NCBI GenBank assembly: GCA_964441775.1
Contig: CAYTVL010000029.1
Location: 13,725-77,724, forward strand
Direction of reading: 5' to 3'
Length of the DNA: 64,000 bases
Origin: SYOC01 sp964441775
GTDB lineage: Bacteria; Desulfobacterota; Binatia; Bin18
The position numbers and the translations under genes were made by a program. The notes under the pieces are model-generated. The model was not told the DNA's origin and did not search any database. It saw only the letters and a list, made by a program, of their open reading frames with translations. Shown in pieces: positions 35,300 to 44,134 of this stretch. Position 1 is the stretch's first letter, and each line of letters starts with the position of its first letter.

Positions 35300-36106
35300 G
35301 TGGTGCAGGGATGGGGTTGGATTGGCAAAGTTGACAGGCTGGGAAAACGAACACGGCTAGGCGTCTTCGTGTGTGTGATGGGGCTGCTCTCCGCCTGTAG
35401 CCAGGTCGTGTATCATGAAGTGCGGCCCGGTGACACGCTACGCGGGCTTGCTCAGAAATATGGCGTCTCCCCGCAAGAGATTGCCCGCTATAATACCATT
35501 CGCAATCCCGACAAGCTGGAGGTAGGACAGCAGTTACGGATACCGCCTCCACAACCTCGGAAAGTCGCAATCGGCTCCATGAAACCCGCTCCCGCGACGG
35601 CTCTGCCTGCGACGCCTGAAAAACGCGAACAAAACAGCCCGCCGCTCATGGCAAGACGACGTAATGAGAGTGGCGGGCTCTTTATGTGGCCAGTAGAAGG
35701 GCCGATCACTTCCCTCTTTGGTCCTCGCAATGGCAGTTTTCATGACGGAATCGATATCGCGGCGCCCGTGGGAACCCAGGTGCTTGTCTCAGCGGGCGGC
35801 AAAGTGATTTTCAGTGATGTCTTGCGGGGCTATGGCAATGTTGTCATCGTGCGGCACGGAAACGGATATTTGACGGTGTATGCGCATAATCGCGCGAATC
35901 TGGTGAAAGAAGGGCAAACCGTGCGACAAGGAGACCCCGTGGCCGAGGTGGGGCAGACCGGACGCACGACCGGGGCTAGCCTGCACTTCGAGGTGAGAAA
36001 AGATAATCTTGCGCGGGATCCCCTACGCTACTTGCTGACGGATCGCCAGACCGTACAAAAAGAAGGTTCGTCGAGCGCGTCAGCGAAAGAGGCGACTGTG
36101 CGGTAG
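35300..36106 (+). CDS. LysM/M23 lipoprotein endopeptidase-like (NlpD type)
   Basis: A 268-residue lipoprotein-like envelope protein. A hydrophobic start with the lipobox LLSAC (Cys near 33) suggests lipid attachment. A LysM domain (YHEVRPGDTLRGLAQKYGVS, residues 38-83) binds peptidoglycan, then an M23 domain (residues 130-240) carries HDGIDI and LHFEVR, with His and Asp metal ligands. With an HxxxD plus HxH-type pair present it could be an active murein endopeptidase or, like NlpD, an amidase activator. The start is GTG at 35300 (a second GTG follows). Confidence 0.85.
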   Translation: MVQGWGWIGKVDRLGKRTRLGVFVCVMGLLSACSQVVYHEVRPGDTLRGLAQKYGVSPQEIARYNTIRNPDKLEVGQQLRIPPPQPRKVAIGSMKPAPATALPATPEKREQNSPPLMARRRNESGGLFMWPVEGPITSLFGPRNGSFHDGIDIAAPVGTQVLVSAGGKVIFSDVLRGYGNVVIVRHGNGYLTVYAHNRANLVKEGQTVRQGDPVAEVGQTGRTTGASLHFEVRKDNLARDPLRYLLTDRQTVQKEGSSSASAKEATVR

Positions 36107-36133
36107 CGGGACGGGATGAAGGAGTCGAGCGTG

Positions 36134-36655
36134 ATGGATTTGAAACACTACATTCGCGATGTCCCCAATTTCCCAAAGTCGGGGATTATGTTTCGCGATA
36201 TTACTCCCCTGCTTGCAAACGGCCCTGCTTGGCAAGAAACGGTGCGGCAGATCGCCAAGCGGTATCGTGGGCGAGTGGATATTGTCTTGGGCATTGAATC
36301 GCGCGGATTCCTCATCGGTTCGGCTGTTGCCTATGAGTTAGGCTGCGGCATTGCCGTCGTGCGCAAGCCTGGAAAGCTGCCAGCCGCTAAATTCAACGCC
36401 AGTTATGCCCTAGAGTATGGCAGTGATATGTTGGAAATCCACCAAGATGCAGTCGTGCCTGGAGCCCGAGTACTCGTGGTGGATGACCTCTTGGCGACCG
36501 GCGGCACGGCTGATGCGGCCATATCGCTCGTGCGTCAACTACGAGGTGCAGTAGTCGCAGCGGCGTTTATTATTGAACTCACCTTTTTGTCCGGACGAAA
36601 ACGTCTTGCTCCGTATGAAGTATTTTCTCTCGTGCAGTACGACAGCGAAGAGTAG
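36134..36655 (+). CDS. apt: Adenine phosphoribosyltransferase
   Basis: A 173-residue purine salvage enzyme making AMP from adenine and PRPP. DVPNFPKSGIMFRDITPLL is the family start and VLVVDDLLATGGTA is the PRPP-binding motif. SRGFLIG and RKPGKLPAAK-like residues complete the active site. I use the ATG at 36134 with AAGGAG about 11 bases upstream; an in-frame ATG at 36116 is less likely because the family starts nearer this point. It is nearly contiguous with the LysM/M23 gene. Confidence 0.93.
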   Translation: MDLKHYIRDVPNFPKSGIMFRDITPLLANGPAWQETVRQIAKRYRGRVDIVLGIESRGFLIGSAVAYELGCGIAVVRKPGKLPAAKFNASYALEYGSDMLEIHQDAVVPGARVLVVDDLLATGGTADAAISLVRQLRGAVVAAAFIIELTFLSGRKRLAPYEVFSLVQYDSEE

Positions 36656-36700
36656 GGCAGAGATAAGAATCGTGGTTGCTTAACGTACTGCATTTTACGT

Positions 36701-37186
36701 TCATGCAGGCTGCCTTTCTAGCACAACCACGGGGATCTCGCGCTTGGTTTTCTGCTGGTAATCACGATAAGGCGGATACGCCCGCACCATTTGCTCCCAC
36801 AGTTGCTCACGTTCTTTCCCGGTAGCAATGCGCGCTCGGGCCGTGAAGATCGCTTTGGCGACTTGCACTTCAACAGTGGGATTGGCGCGCAGGTTCAGAT
36901 ACCACGCCGGGTGTGTAGCAGCACCGCCTTTGGAGCCGATGATGACGTATGCGTCGCCGGCAGCGCCATAAAACAAAGGCGAGGTCCGCTTCTCTCCCGA
37001 GCGTCGTCCGACCGTGGTGAGCAAGAGGCTAGTGACGAGACCAACTCCTCCGCCAACGCTCGCATCAAACAGATGCCCTTCAGCCCCACCAGTTTCGCGA
37101 TACCTCCGCAAGTGTTCGGTGATCCATGCTGGCGTCTTGCCTGACTCCAGGTCGCGCACCGTTTGATCGACATCGATTTTGCTCAT
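36701..37186 (-). CDS. Deazaflavin-dependent nitroreductase-family protein
   Basis: A 161-residue protein of the DDN/F420H2-dependent reductase family (nitroreductase_A2 type): LLTTVGRRSGEKRTSPLFYG, then DAYVIIGSKGGAATHPAWYLNLRANPTVEV (quoted in part) are family signatures for F420 binding. Mycobacterial Ddn is the well-studied relative. An F420:NADP reductase-like gene (50214) is in the same window, consistent with F420 use. It is convergent with apt. Confidence 0.82.
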   Translation of the reverse strand: MSKIDVDQTVRDLESGKTPAWITEHLRRYRETGGAEGHLFDASVGGGVGLVTSLLLTTVGRRSGEKRTSPLFYGAAGDAYVIIGSKGGAATHPAWYLNLRANPTVEVQVAKAIFTARARIATGKEREQLWEQMVRAYPPYRDYQQKTKREIPVVVLERQPA

Positions 37187-37248
37187 GAGTTCCTCCTTTG
37201 GCTCATTGTAAAAATACTGGGGCTACGCCTCTGCTAACCACCAGCGGC

Positions 37249-37803
37249 TCATGTCAAGTTCAATGCCTCAAAGGGCTCTGCGCGGACGCTCTCCACACCA
37301 ACATGGGAGCTCGCAACGACCCAGTGTGGCCCCTCTAAGCGATACACCTCTAACGTTTGTAACCCCGGATGGATAAGCCAAAGATAGGTGACCTGCTCAC
37401 GGGCGTAGATCGGCATCTTCCGCACCCGATCGATGCGCGCCGTGCTTGGCGCCACCACTTCGCACACCCAATCCGGCGCTAATTCAAAGTACGCAACGTC
37501 TTCGAGCACTGGCATTCGTTCGCGTCGCCACCCGGCAAGATCAGGAACAAGAATATCCGCCCCCAGATGCAATTCAGGCTCAAAGAGAATCCGCCATCCA
37601 CCGGGACCCCCAGGACCACCGGGTCGTCGGGAGAATGGACCCAGGTCTTGATTCACTGCCGACGTCACTTGGGCATGAGGAGATGCTGGTCGTGGCGATG
37701 TGAGTAACTCCCCGTCAAGGATTTCGGCGATAAGACTATCCGGAACCTTGAGCAGATCTTCGTAGGTGGCTCGGCGCTGTGCGGTGTTCATGGGTGCGAC
37801 CAT
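37249..37803 (-). CDS. Uma2 family (DUF820) endonuclease-like protein
   Basis: A 184-residue protein of the Uma2/DUF820 family, a PD-(D/E)XK nuclease-like fold. ATYEDLLKVPDSLIAEILDGEL is the N-terminal region, and the catalytic core is PDWVCEVVAPSTARIDR with the acidic residue and the following YLWLIHPGLQTLEVY strand. These genes are expanded in environmental genomes and their role is unclear. The start could also be the ATG five codons in. No partner gene is evident. Confidence 0.8.
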   Translation of the reverse strand: MVAPMNTAQRRATYEDLLKVPDSLIAEILDGELLTSPRPASPHAQVTSAVNQDLGPFSRRPGGPGGPGGWRILFEPELHLGADILVPDLAGWRRERMPVLEDVAYFELAPDWVCEVVAPSTARIDRVRKMPIYAREQVTYLWLIHPGLQTLEVYRLEGPHWVVASSHVGVESVRAEPFEALNLT

Positions 37804-37923
37804 AACACGGCTGCGTCAGGCAAAAAAGCGAATAGGTTGATGGCCAAGGGCGCGGAGCACGCCCTATGAAACTTCTTGACCGTATATACTCCGATAGCGG
37901 CTCAGCCCGCCCTACAAGGTTCT

Positions 37924-39126
37924 CTACGGGCGAATCGGGTAGAGCCTCAGCGCGTTGTCCCACATGATTTTCTTCTTGCTCTCCAGTGATACGTCCGGCA
38001 AGCCCATAATCTCTTTCACTGCGACTTCATAGCGACGGCCTTCAGGATGGCTAAAATCGGTGGCGGTGACAATGTTTTCGTCGCCCAGATAGGCAATGAC
38101 TTGCTTGATCCCCGGATCATCAGGATCAGCCGCGATGAAACACTGCCGCTTGAAGTACTCCATAGGGTGCAGCTTCAGGCCAGGAATATCCAATCCGCGG
38201 AAGCCGCCTTGTACACTCGCGGCGAGACGATCGAGCCAAAACGGCACCCACCCCGCGCCGGATTCTAAATGCACAACTTTGAGCCTGGGATGACGTTCGA
38301 GTACGCCCCCCATGATGAGCGCCGTGGAGGCAAGAATGTTGCCGATCGTGAAGGCGACGGTCGTCTGCGCCGTCCGTAAACGCGGCAGATAGTAATAGAG
38401 CATTTCATCCGCCGCCGTGCCCGTGCCGGTATGGACGGCAAGCGGTACGTTCAGCTCTTCCAACGTATTCCATAGAGGTTCGTAGAAATCGTCGTAGAGT
38501 CTATGCTCACCGACCGGGACGGGGTTGATGTGCACGGCCTTGAAATCGAACTCCTTGACGCAGCGGTGCGCTTCACGAGCGGCTTCCTCAGCATCGCGCA
38601 GATCCACCGAAGCCGCGCCGAAGACACGCCCCTCCGTCTCCGAGCAGAAATCATGCAACCAGTTGTTGTACGCGCGACGATACGCGGCGGCTCGGTCGGC
38701 CTCAAGGTCGGGAACCGCAGTCGTCAACAAGCCAGCGGAGGGGTACACGACCATGTAATCAATCCCTGTCCGCTCCATCGCCAACTTGTACATGTGTGGC
38801 GGAAATCCTTGGCGCGCGAACTCCGCATAAGCGTCATCTTGACCAGGTAAAGCAATACGCGCCCCGGCCTCAAGCGAAGCAAAATGCGAATGCTGATCGA
38901 TGGTATTCTTCCCCGTTAATGGATCACGGCCAAAGGGCATGAGGTACTCACCGCCATTGGGAGCAGGAATTTTCAGCTCAAAACCGAACGCCAACGGTTC
39001 GCCTTGATAGTCAGCGCAGGCGTAAGGCATGCGATCGCGAAATTTGGGCTCCAGGTATTTCTCGAACATGTCGACCGGCTCCAGGACGTGGGAGTCACTG
39101 TCGATAAACGGCAGGCGATCAGTCAT
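37924..39126 (-). CDS. Amidohydrolase-family protein (ACMSD-like)
   Basis: A 400-residue TIM-barrel protein of the amidohydrolase 2 (ACMSD) group. PFIDSDSHVLEPVDMFEKYL at the N terminus carries the DxH pair, later blocks are VYPSAGLLTTAVPDLEADRA, AVHTGTGTAADEM and the metal-binding FSHPEG near the C terminus. Enzymes of this family decarboxylate or hydrolyse aromatic or heterocyclic acids; the substrate is unknown. AAAGGAGAAGCGG lies before the ATG at 39126, and the frame is open upstream to 39240. A second related gene is at 57353. Confidence 0.8.
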   Translation of the reverse strand: MTDRLPFIDSDSHVLEPVDMFEKYLEPKFRDRMPYACADYQGEPLAFGFELKIPAPNGGEYLMPFGRDPLTGKNTIDQHSHFASLEAGARIALPGQDDAYAEFARQGFPPHMYKLAMERTGIDYMVVYPSAGLLTTAVPDLEADRAAAYRRAYNNWLHDFCSETEGRVFGAASVDLRDAEEAAREAHRCVKEFDFKAVHINPVPVGEHRLYDDFYEPLWNTLEELNVPLAVHTGTGTAADEMLYYYLPRLRTAQTTVAFTIGNILASTALIMGGVLERHPRLKVVHLESGAGWVPFWLDRLAASVQGGFRGLDIPGLKLHPMEYFKRQCFIAADPDDPGIKQVIAYLGDENIVTATDFSHPEGRRYEVAVKEIMGLPDVSLESKKKIMWDNALRLYPIRP

Positions 39127-39344
39127 AACCGCTTCTCCTTTTGCGTAAATTTGCAGGACAGCTCCTGACCCGCCCTGCCTACCTCTTTTCCTTTGCGTGT
39201 TCAACCCACTCGATTTCTCTCGAAGATCTTCCCGATCCACGGGCTCAGTCTTTCTGTTGCGTTCTTATTTGTGGTGTGCAAGAACGATAATATCCGCATC
39301 CGAAATCAAGAGAAAGCAATGTGAGTTTGACGAAATCTCCATTG

Positions 39345-39350
39345 TATAAT
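39345..39350 (+). promoter_or_regulatory. -10 box directly before archease
   Basis: A perfect TATAAT at 39345-39350 lies only 7 bases before the ATG at 39358, with no Shine-Dalgarno sequence between. A transcript starting from it would be leaderless or nearly so. No good -35 box at the right distance is seen. Confidence 0.35.
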
Positions 39351-39357
39351 TTGATGC

Positions 39358-39780
39358 ATGGCCGCAGCGTTCTTTCGCGAAATCGAACATACTGCTGATG
39401 TGGGGATTGAGATCGAGGCGGACACGCCCAGGGATCTCTTCCGCTGCGCTGGTGTGGCGCTCTTCTCTCTCATGGTGGATCTGGATACCGTGCTGCCCCG
39501 CGAAGAACGTCGCGAAACTGTACGCGCTGAGAACTGGGAGGACTTGCTGCACGACTGGTTGGCGCGACTGCTAGTGAGCTTTCTGCAAGACGGGTTTATC
39601 GCCGCGACCATTGAGGTTGAAGAAGTCGACGAGATCCATATTCGTGCGCGGCTCATGGGCGAGAAACTCGATTACAACCGCCACGGGTTTGAGATGGAAA
39701 TCAAAGCGGTGACGTATCATCAGTTGGCGGTGACGCACGAGAATGACCGCTGGCGCGCACGGGTGATTTTTGATGTGTAA
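39358..39780 (+). CDS. Archease
   Basis: A 140-residue SHS2-fold protein, the activator of the RNA ligase RtcB. The family begins FREIEHTADVGIEIEADT and ends with the motif HHxLxV-like VTYHQLAVTHEN with a final acidic ending IFDV. The gene is 32 bases before rtcB, a standard pairing, so the two proteins should work together in 3'-phosphate RNA ligation. The upstream 231 bases contain only the -10 box noted separately. Confidence 0.9.
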   Translation: MAAAFFREIEHTADVGIEIEADTPRDLFRCAGVALFSLMVDLDTVLPREERRETVRAENWEDLLHDWLARLLVSFLQDGFIAATIEVEEVDEIHIRARLMGEKLDYNRHGFEMEIKAVTYHQLAVTHENDRWRARVIFDV

Positions 39781-39812
39781 CCGTCTGTCCGTTTTTGAGA
39801 GGTGAGGTTGTT

Positions 39813-41255
39813 ATGGCGGTGTCAATTCGTCGTATTCATGACTATCTGTGGGAAATTCCCCAGTACGGCGGCATGCGTGTCCCGGGCCGTATCTATGCGA
39901 CGCAGGAGTTAATGGCGGACATTCAGAAGGATGAAGCCCTGCAACAAGTGGCGAATGTGGCCCACTTGCCTGGCATCGTCGGCTACTCGTTGGCGATGCC
40001 GGACATTCATTGGGGCTACGGCTTTCCGATCGGCGGCGTGGCGGCGATGGATGCGGAAGAAGGAGTGATTTCCCCTGGCGGGGTTGGATATGACATAAAT
40101 TGTGGGGTCCGCTTGATTGCGACGAAGCTGGAAGCAGCGAAGATTCAGAGTCACCTGCCGAAAATAGCCGATGCGTTGTTCGTCACGATTCCGTGCGGCG
40201 TTGGTGCCGAAGGCGCCATTCCGAAATTGAGCAAAACTGAGGAGAAACGCTTGACGCGCGATGGCGTGGGCTGGGCGATTGCCCACGGCTATGCCTCTCC
40301 ACAGGATGCGGAGCATATCGAAGAAAACGGCTGTTTGGCTGGCGCCGATCCAGAGGCGTTGAGTGAGCAGGCCTTAGCCCGTGGGCTGACGCAGGTGGGC
40401 ACCTTGGGATCTGGAAATCATTTTCTGGAAATTGATCGTGTTGAAGAGATTTACTTGCCTGAGGTGGCGACGGCGTTTGGATTGTCGTTGGGTCAAATAG
40501 CGATCATTATTCATTCAGGCTCACGCGGGCTTGGCCACCAAACCTGTGAGGACGCCCTGAAAGTGATGGGCAAGGCGATGGAGAAACACCGCATCACCGT
40601 TCCTGATCGTCAATTGGCGTGCGCCCCGATCCGATCCGCTGAAGGCGAGCAGTATCTGGCCGGTATGGCTTGCGCGGCGAATTATGCGTGGGTCAATCGC
40701 CAAGTGATGATGAGTCTTGCCGAACGCGCCCTGTGCGCTGCGTTACAAATTTCTTCGCGTGAGCTTGGGCTACGCCTCATCTACGACGTGTGTCATAACA
40801 TCGCAAAACCGGAGACGCATGAAGTTGACGGCGTCAAGCGAAAGGTGTGGGTGCATCGCAAAGGCGCTACGCGCGCGTTCGGGCCAGGGCATCCGGCCAT
40901 TCCGGAGTCGTTGCGCGCCCTGGGGCAGCCGGTGCTTATCCCTGGCGATATGGGGCGCTACTCGTTTCTACTAATCGGGACTGAACGGGCGATGCAAGAG
41001 ACGTTTGGCTCAACCTGTCATGGGGCTGGACGTGTGATGAGCCGGGCGCAGGCGAAGAAAACCGCTCGTGGTCGCAATCTCGAACAGGAGTTGCACGACC
41101 AGGGCGTGATCGCCCGCTATCGCGGCAAGGGCACGTTTGCGGAAGAAATGCCGTACGCTTATAAAGATGTGGCCGACGTAGTGAATGTGGTGGACGCCGC
41201 AGGCATCAGCAAAAAGGTCGTGAAGTTGAAACCGCTGGCCGTTATCAAAGGGTGA
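39813..41255 (+). CDS. rtcB: RNA 3'-phosphate ligase RtcB
   Basis: A 480-residue GTP-dependent ligase joining 2',3'-cyclic-phosphate or 3'-phosphate to 5'-hydroxyl RNA ends. Metal ligands lie in DIHWGYGFPIGGVA and GYDINCGVRL (Asp and Cys), with further histidines in GSGNHFLEID and IIIHSGSRGLGHQ. STCHGAGRVMSR carries the histidine likely to be guanylylated. I used the ATG at 39813 with GAGAGGTGAGG upstream. It is partnered with archease. In bacteria these pairs act in RNA repair, often under stress regulators; no RtcR regulator is adjacent here. Confidence 0.93.
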   Translation: MAVSIRRIHDYLWEIPQYGGMRVPGRIYATQELMADIQKDEALQQVANVAHLPGIVGYSLAMPDIHWGYGFPIGGVAAMDAEEGVISPGGVGYDINCGVRLIATKLEAAKIQSHLPKIADALFVTIPCGVGAEGAIPKLSKTEEKRLTRDGVGWAIAHGYASPQDAEHIEENGCLAGADPEALSEQALARGLTQVGTLGSGNHFLEIDRVEEIYLPEVATAFGLSLGQIAIIIHSGSRGLGHQTCEDALKVMGKAMEKHRITVPDRQLACAPIRSAEGEQYLAGMACAANYAWVNRQVMMSLAERALCAALQISSRELGLRLIYDVCHNIAKPETHEVDGVKRKVWVHRKGATRAFGPGHPAIPESLRALGQPVLIPGDMGRYSFLLIGTERAMQETFGSTCHGAGRVMSRAQAKKTARGRNLEQELHDQGVIARYRGKGTFAEEMPYAYKDVADVVNVVDAAGISKKVVKLKPLAVIKG

Positions 41256-41261
41256 ACCCTT

Positions 41262-41930
41262 ATGAATCCACGGACAACGCTCTTCTACGATGTTGACACA
41301 CAACGAGATTTTATGCTGCCTGGCGGCAAGCTCTATGTCCCTGGGGCGGAGAGGATTTTGCCTCAGCTCAAACAGTTGACCGCATTCGCGCGGCAACGAG
41401 GGATCTCGATTGCAGGTTCCGTGGATCGTCATTTCTCGTCGGACCCTGAATTGCAAGCAAACGGTGGCGAATATCCTGAGCACTGCATGGATGGAACAGA
41501 GGGACAGAAGAAGGTGGAAGCGACCGCGCCTCTCCATTCGTGCTGGATCGAGGACCGGATGTATGCTGAAACAGCACTCCAAGACCTGCTGCGTCGGAAA
41601 GGAGAAGTCTACATCGAAAAGCAACGGTTTGACGTTTTTACCGGCAATCGTAACGCGACCCAGGTGTTTGATGCACTCTTGCGCGGCAAGGACGATGTTG
41701 TTGTCTACGGTATAGTGACGGAAGTGTGCGTCGATCACGCAATTACAGGACTCAGGCAGCTGCAGGGGCGACCAGTACAATTGCACGTGCCGGTCGATGC
41801 GATTGCCGCGTTGAACGAAGAGCGTGGCCAAGCAACGCTGGAGAAGTGGCGCCGCTGGGGAGTGCGACTAACGACCACGGCGCAACTTCTCGCGGAACTT
41901 GAAGCAGCAACGTCTGAGGAGACGCCTTGA
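41262..41930 (+). CDS. Isochorismatase-family (nicotinamidase-like) hydrolase
   Basis: A 222-residue cysteine hydrolase. The triad is visible as Asp10 or Asp12 in FYDVDTQRDF, Lys in IEKQRFDVF and Cys in YGIVTEVCVDHA. Nicotinamidase, pyrazinamidase and isochorismatase share this pattern; the GSVDRHFSSD and EYPEHCMDGTEGQ blocks favour a nicotinamidase-like enzyme. It is only 6 bases after rtcB, so the three genes archease, rtcB and this one likely form one operon. Confidence 0.82.
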   Translation: MNPRTTLFYDVDTQRDFMLPGGKLYVPGAERILPQLKQLTAFARQRGISIAGSVDRHFSSDPELQANGGEYPEHCMDGTEGQKKVEATAPLHSCWIEDRMYAETALQDLLRRKGEVYIEKQRFDVFTGNRNATQVFDALLRGKDDVVVYGIVTEVCVDHAITGLRQLQGRPVQLHVPVDAIAALNEERGQATLEKWRRWGVRLTTTAQLLAELEAATSEETP

Positions 41931-41960
41931 GCACTGAGCGATCCCCTGTGTAACTATTCA

Positions 41961-42419
41961 ATGTCAACAACGCTCAAAATTGCGGAACCTGTCGACACGG
42001 ATATGCTCGTGCAATTCATGCGCGAGTATTACGCCTTTGATCATATCCTTTTTGATGAACCGACCGTGCGTGCAGCACTGGAGAGATTTATCGGCGATGA
42101 AAGGCTGGGAAGGCTCTGGCTCATTCATCACGCGCAAGAAGCGATAGGGTATCTTATTCTCACGCTAGGCTATAGTTTCGAGTTTGGCGGCTACGATGCG
42201 TTTATTGACGAAGTATACATTCGTGAAAGTTATCGTGGGCAGGGTATTGGGACACATGCGCTACACGTTGCCGAAGAGATGTGTCGTAGTCTTGAGGTCC
42301 GCGCTGTGCATTTAGAAGTCGAACGAGAAAACACGAACGCTCTGGCGTTGTATCGCAAGGTTGGGTTTATTGATCACGATCGCTATTTGCTCACCAAGCG
42401 TATTGCTCCCCGTAGGTAA
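41961..42419 (+). CDS. GNAT-family N-acetyltransferase
   Basis: A 152-residue acetyltransferase with the acetyl-CoA motif YRGQGIGTHAL (residues about 95-105) and the acidic VEREN...ALALYRKVGFIDHD segment. The acyl acceptor is unknown. It follows the nicotinamidase-like gene by 30 bases on the same strand. Its stop codon is in the same frame as the next gene's start. Confidence 0.82.
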   Translation: MSTTLKIAEPVDTDMLVQFMREYYAFDHILFDEPTVRAALERFIGDERLGRLWLIHHAQEAIGYLILTLGYSFEFGGYDAFIDEVYIRESYRGQGIGTHALHVAEEMCRSLEVRAVHLEVERENTNALALYRKVGFIDHDRYLLTKRIAPRR

Positions 42420-42428
42420 TCTTTTCCT

Positions 42429-43292
42429 TTGGTCTATCTCCTGCTTCTTTTTGTGACCTTCGTTTGGGCGGGGAACTATCCGGCCGGTAAAATCGCGCTG
42501 AGTGTGATCGGCCCGATGACGTTGATCGCTTTTCGGACCGTGATTGGCGCGGCGTTGTTAACGCTTGTCGTGCGCAGGTCGCATCCCAACTGGAAAACGG
42601 CGCTGTTCGAGGACTTGTTCAGCACGGTGATACTCAACGTGACCGGCGTGGCGGCGTCAGGTCTCCTTTTTTACTTTGGCTTGAAGTTTACCACTGCCTC
42701 GAATGCCGGCATTATTTCTGCGTCGACCCCGATTTGGGTGACGTTGCTCTCGTGGATTTTTCTGGGCGAGCGCTCACGGGTGATTAATGTGTGTGGAGTG
42801 GTGTTGTCTTTTTTTGGCTTGGTGACCATCGTATGCTAGGGCTCTCTTGCTGCCTTGCTCAATCGTTCGTTCAACATTGGAGACCTCTTGATTCTCATCG
42901 GCCAATTGAATTGGGCAGTCTACACCGTATACGGAAGAAAAGTCATGGAGCGACGACCGGCGACGCTCGCCACAGCGAGCGCGTATCTGGTAGGTGCGAT
43001 TCTGCTTCTCCCGCTGGCGTTTGTGGAGTCGCCCACGCACATGCTGTCGCAGTTTTCCATGCCTGTTTTTATCGGCACGGCGTACCTTTGTATCCTCTCA
43101 CCGCTGTCCAATCTGTGGTACTCCAAAGCGCTTGTCTTCGTGAGTCCGCACCGCGCCGCGATCTTCATGAATCTCATGCCGATCATCGTCTTAGTCTTTT
43201 CCGCAGCAGTGTTACACGAGCAGATCTCTACTGCGCAGATAGTGGGAACTGCGATGGTGATTAGTGGAGTGGTCATCACCACGCGCTTTTGA
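42429..43292 (+). pseudogene. EamA/DMT transporter interrupted by an in-frame amber codon
   Basis: Both halves of a 10-TM EamA (drug/metabolite) transporter lie in one frame. The first half (42429-42836, start TTG) ends at TAG (42837-42839) after GVVLSFFGLVTIVC, and reading continues in phase with GSLAALLNRSFNIGDLLILIG. Translated through the stop it would be 287 residues, the normal family length, and both halves keep the typical helices. No frameshift is needed, so it is a nonsense mutation, a suppressed codon or a sequencing error. A restart at 42855 could express only the second half. Confidence 0.75.
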
Positions 43293-43328
43293 GTGCGGCA
43301 AAGAGAGTCTTCTAATGCGAACTGCGTA

Positions 43329-43429
43329 AACCCCCCGCTGGGCTATGCCTTCGCTGCTCCTCCTTCGACTATGCTCAGGACAGGCTTTGTGAAAGGGGCC
43401 GACAGACGTAGAGCAGCTGGCGGGGGGTT
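43329..43429. repeat. 101-bp element with perfect 10-bp terminal inverted repeats
   Basis: AACCCCCCGC (43329-43338) and GCGGGGGGTT (43420-43429) are perfect inverted repeats bounding 101 bases. Inside, CCTTCGAC...GTGAAAGG at 43362-43396 is a decayed copy of the hairpin at 20595-20630. It fills the gap between the convergent transporter and thiE. It may be a MITE-like element, a large terminator or both. I see no clear target duplication. Confidence 0.5.
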
Positions 43430-43442
43430 GCTCCTTTGGGAC

Positions 43443-44084
43443 TTACTGTCGGGGCGCGCGAGATAACAGTTCTATCGTTGCTCGTACTTTTACCGCGATA
43501 TCTGCTGCAAGGATGAGGTCGCTGATCATCGCCACCGCGTTCGCGCCAGCCGCGAGGGCTGAGGGGGCGCGTTCGCTGGTGACGCCGCCGATCGCCACGA
43601 TGGGGAGAGAAACGAGCTGACGAATCTCACGCAGTTGCTCGAGGCCACGGGCAGTGTAGCCGGTGGCTTTTGTCGTCGTGCTGAAGAGCGGACCAAAGCC
43701 GATGTAGTCTGCGCCGCTTTGTTCCGCTCTCAGGGCTTGTTGGGGATCATGAGTCGAAACCCCGATAATTTTGTGTGGACCGATCACCTTACGCGCCGCA
43801 GAAAGAGGGATGTCCTCTTGCCCGACATGAACGCCGTCGGCGTCCACGGCTAGGGCAATATCCACGCGGTCGTTAATAATCAGTAAGCAACCAGATCGGC
43901 GACAAATCGCGCGCACTGCATGGGCAATCGTCAGGAAATCCCGTGTGGACTGCTCCTTCACACGCAACTGCAGCAGTTGCGCCCCACTAGCGCACAGCTG
44001 CTCGGCGAGATCAGTAAAGGAGAGTGTTGATCGTCCGAGTGTATCGGCAATAGCGTAGAGTGGGCTAGGAAACATGAAAGACAT
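43443..44084 (-). CDS. thiE: Thiamine-phosphate synthase
   Basis: A 213-residue TIM-barrel enzyme joining HMP-pyrophosphate and thiazole phosphate to make thiamine phosphate. GAQLLQLRVKEQSTRDFLTIAH, INDRVDIALAVDADGVHVGQEDIPL (quoted in part) and IGVSTHDPQQALRAEQSGADYIGFGPLF (quoted in part) are family motifs for the pyrophosphate site. It lies 50 bases downstream of ntrC on the same strand, so it may be co-transcribed. I see no THI-box riboswitch. Confidence 0.9.
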   Translation of the reverse strand: MSFMFPSPLYAIADTLGRSTLSFTDLAEQLCASGAQLLQLRVKEQSTRDFLTIAHAVRAICRRSGCLLIINDRVDIALAVDADGVHVGQEDIPLSAARKVIGPHKIIGVSTHDPQQALRAEQSGADYIGFGPLFSTTTKATGYTARGLEQLREIRQLVSLPIVAIGGVTSERAPSALAAGANAVAMISDLILAADIAVKVRATIELLSRAPRQ

Positions 44085-44134
44085 GAAGCTGCTCGTTTCT
44101 CATTGCTTGTTCCCGCACGCTCTTACCCAAAGCT

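Noticed and set aside
44085..44134. Thiamine riboswitch before thiE
   Set aside because: The gap between ntrC and thiE is only 50 bases and shows no THI-box pattern.
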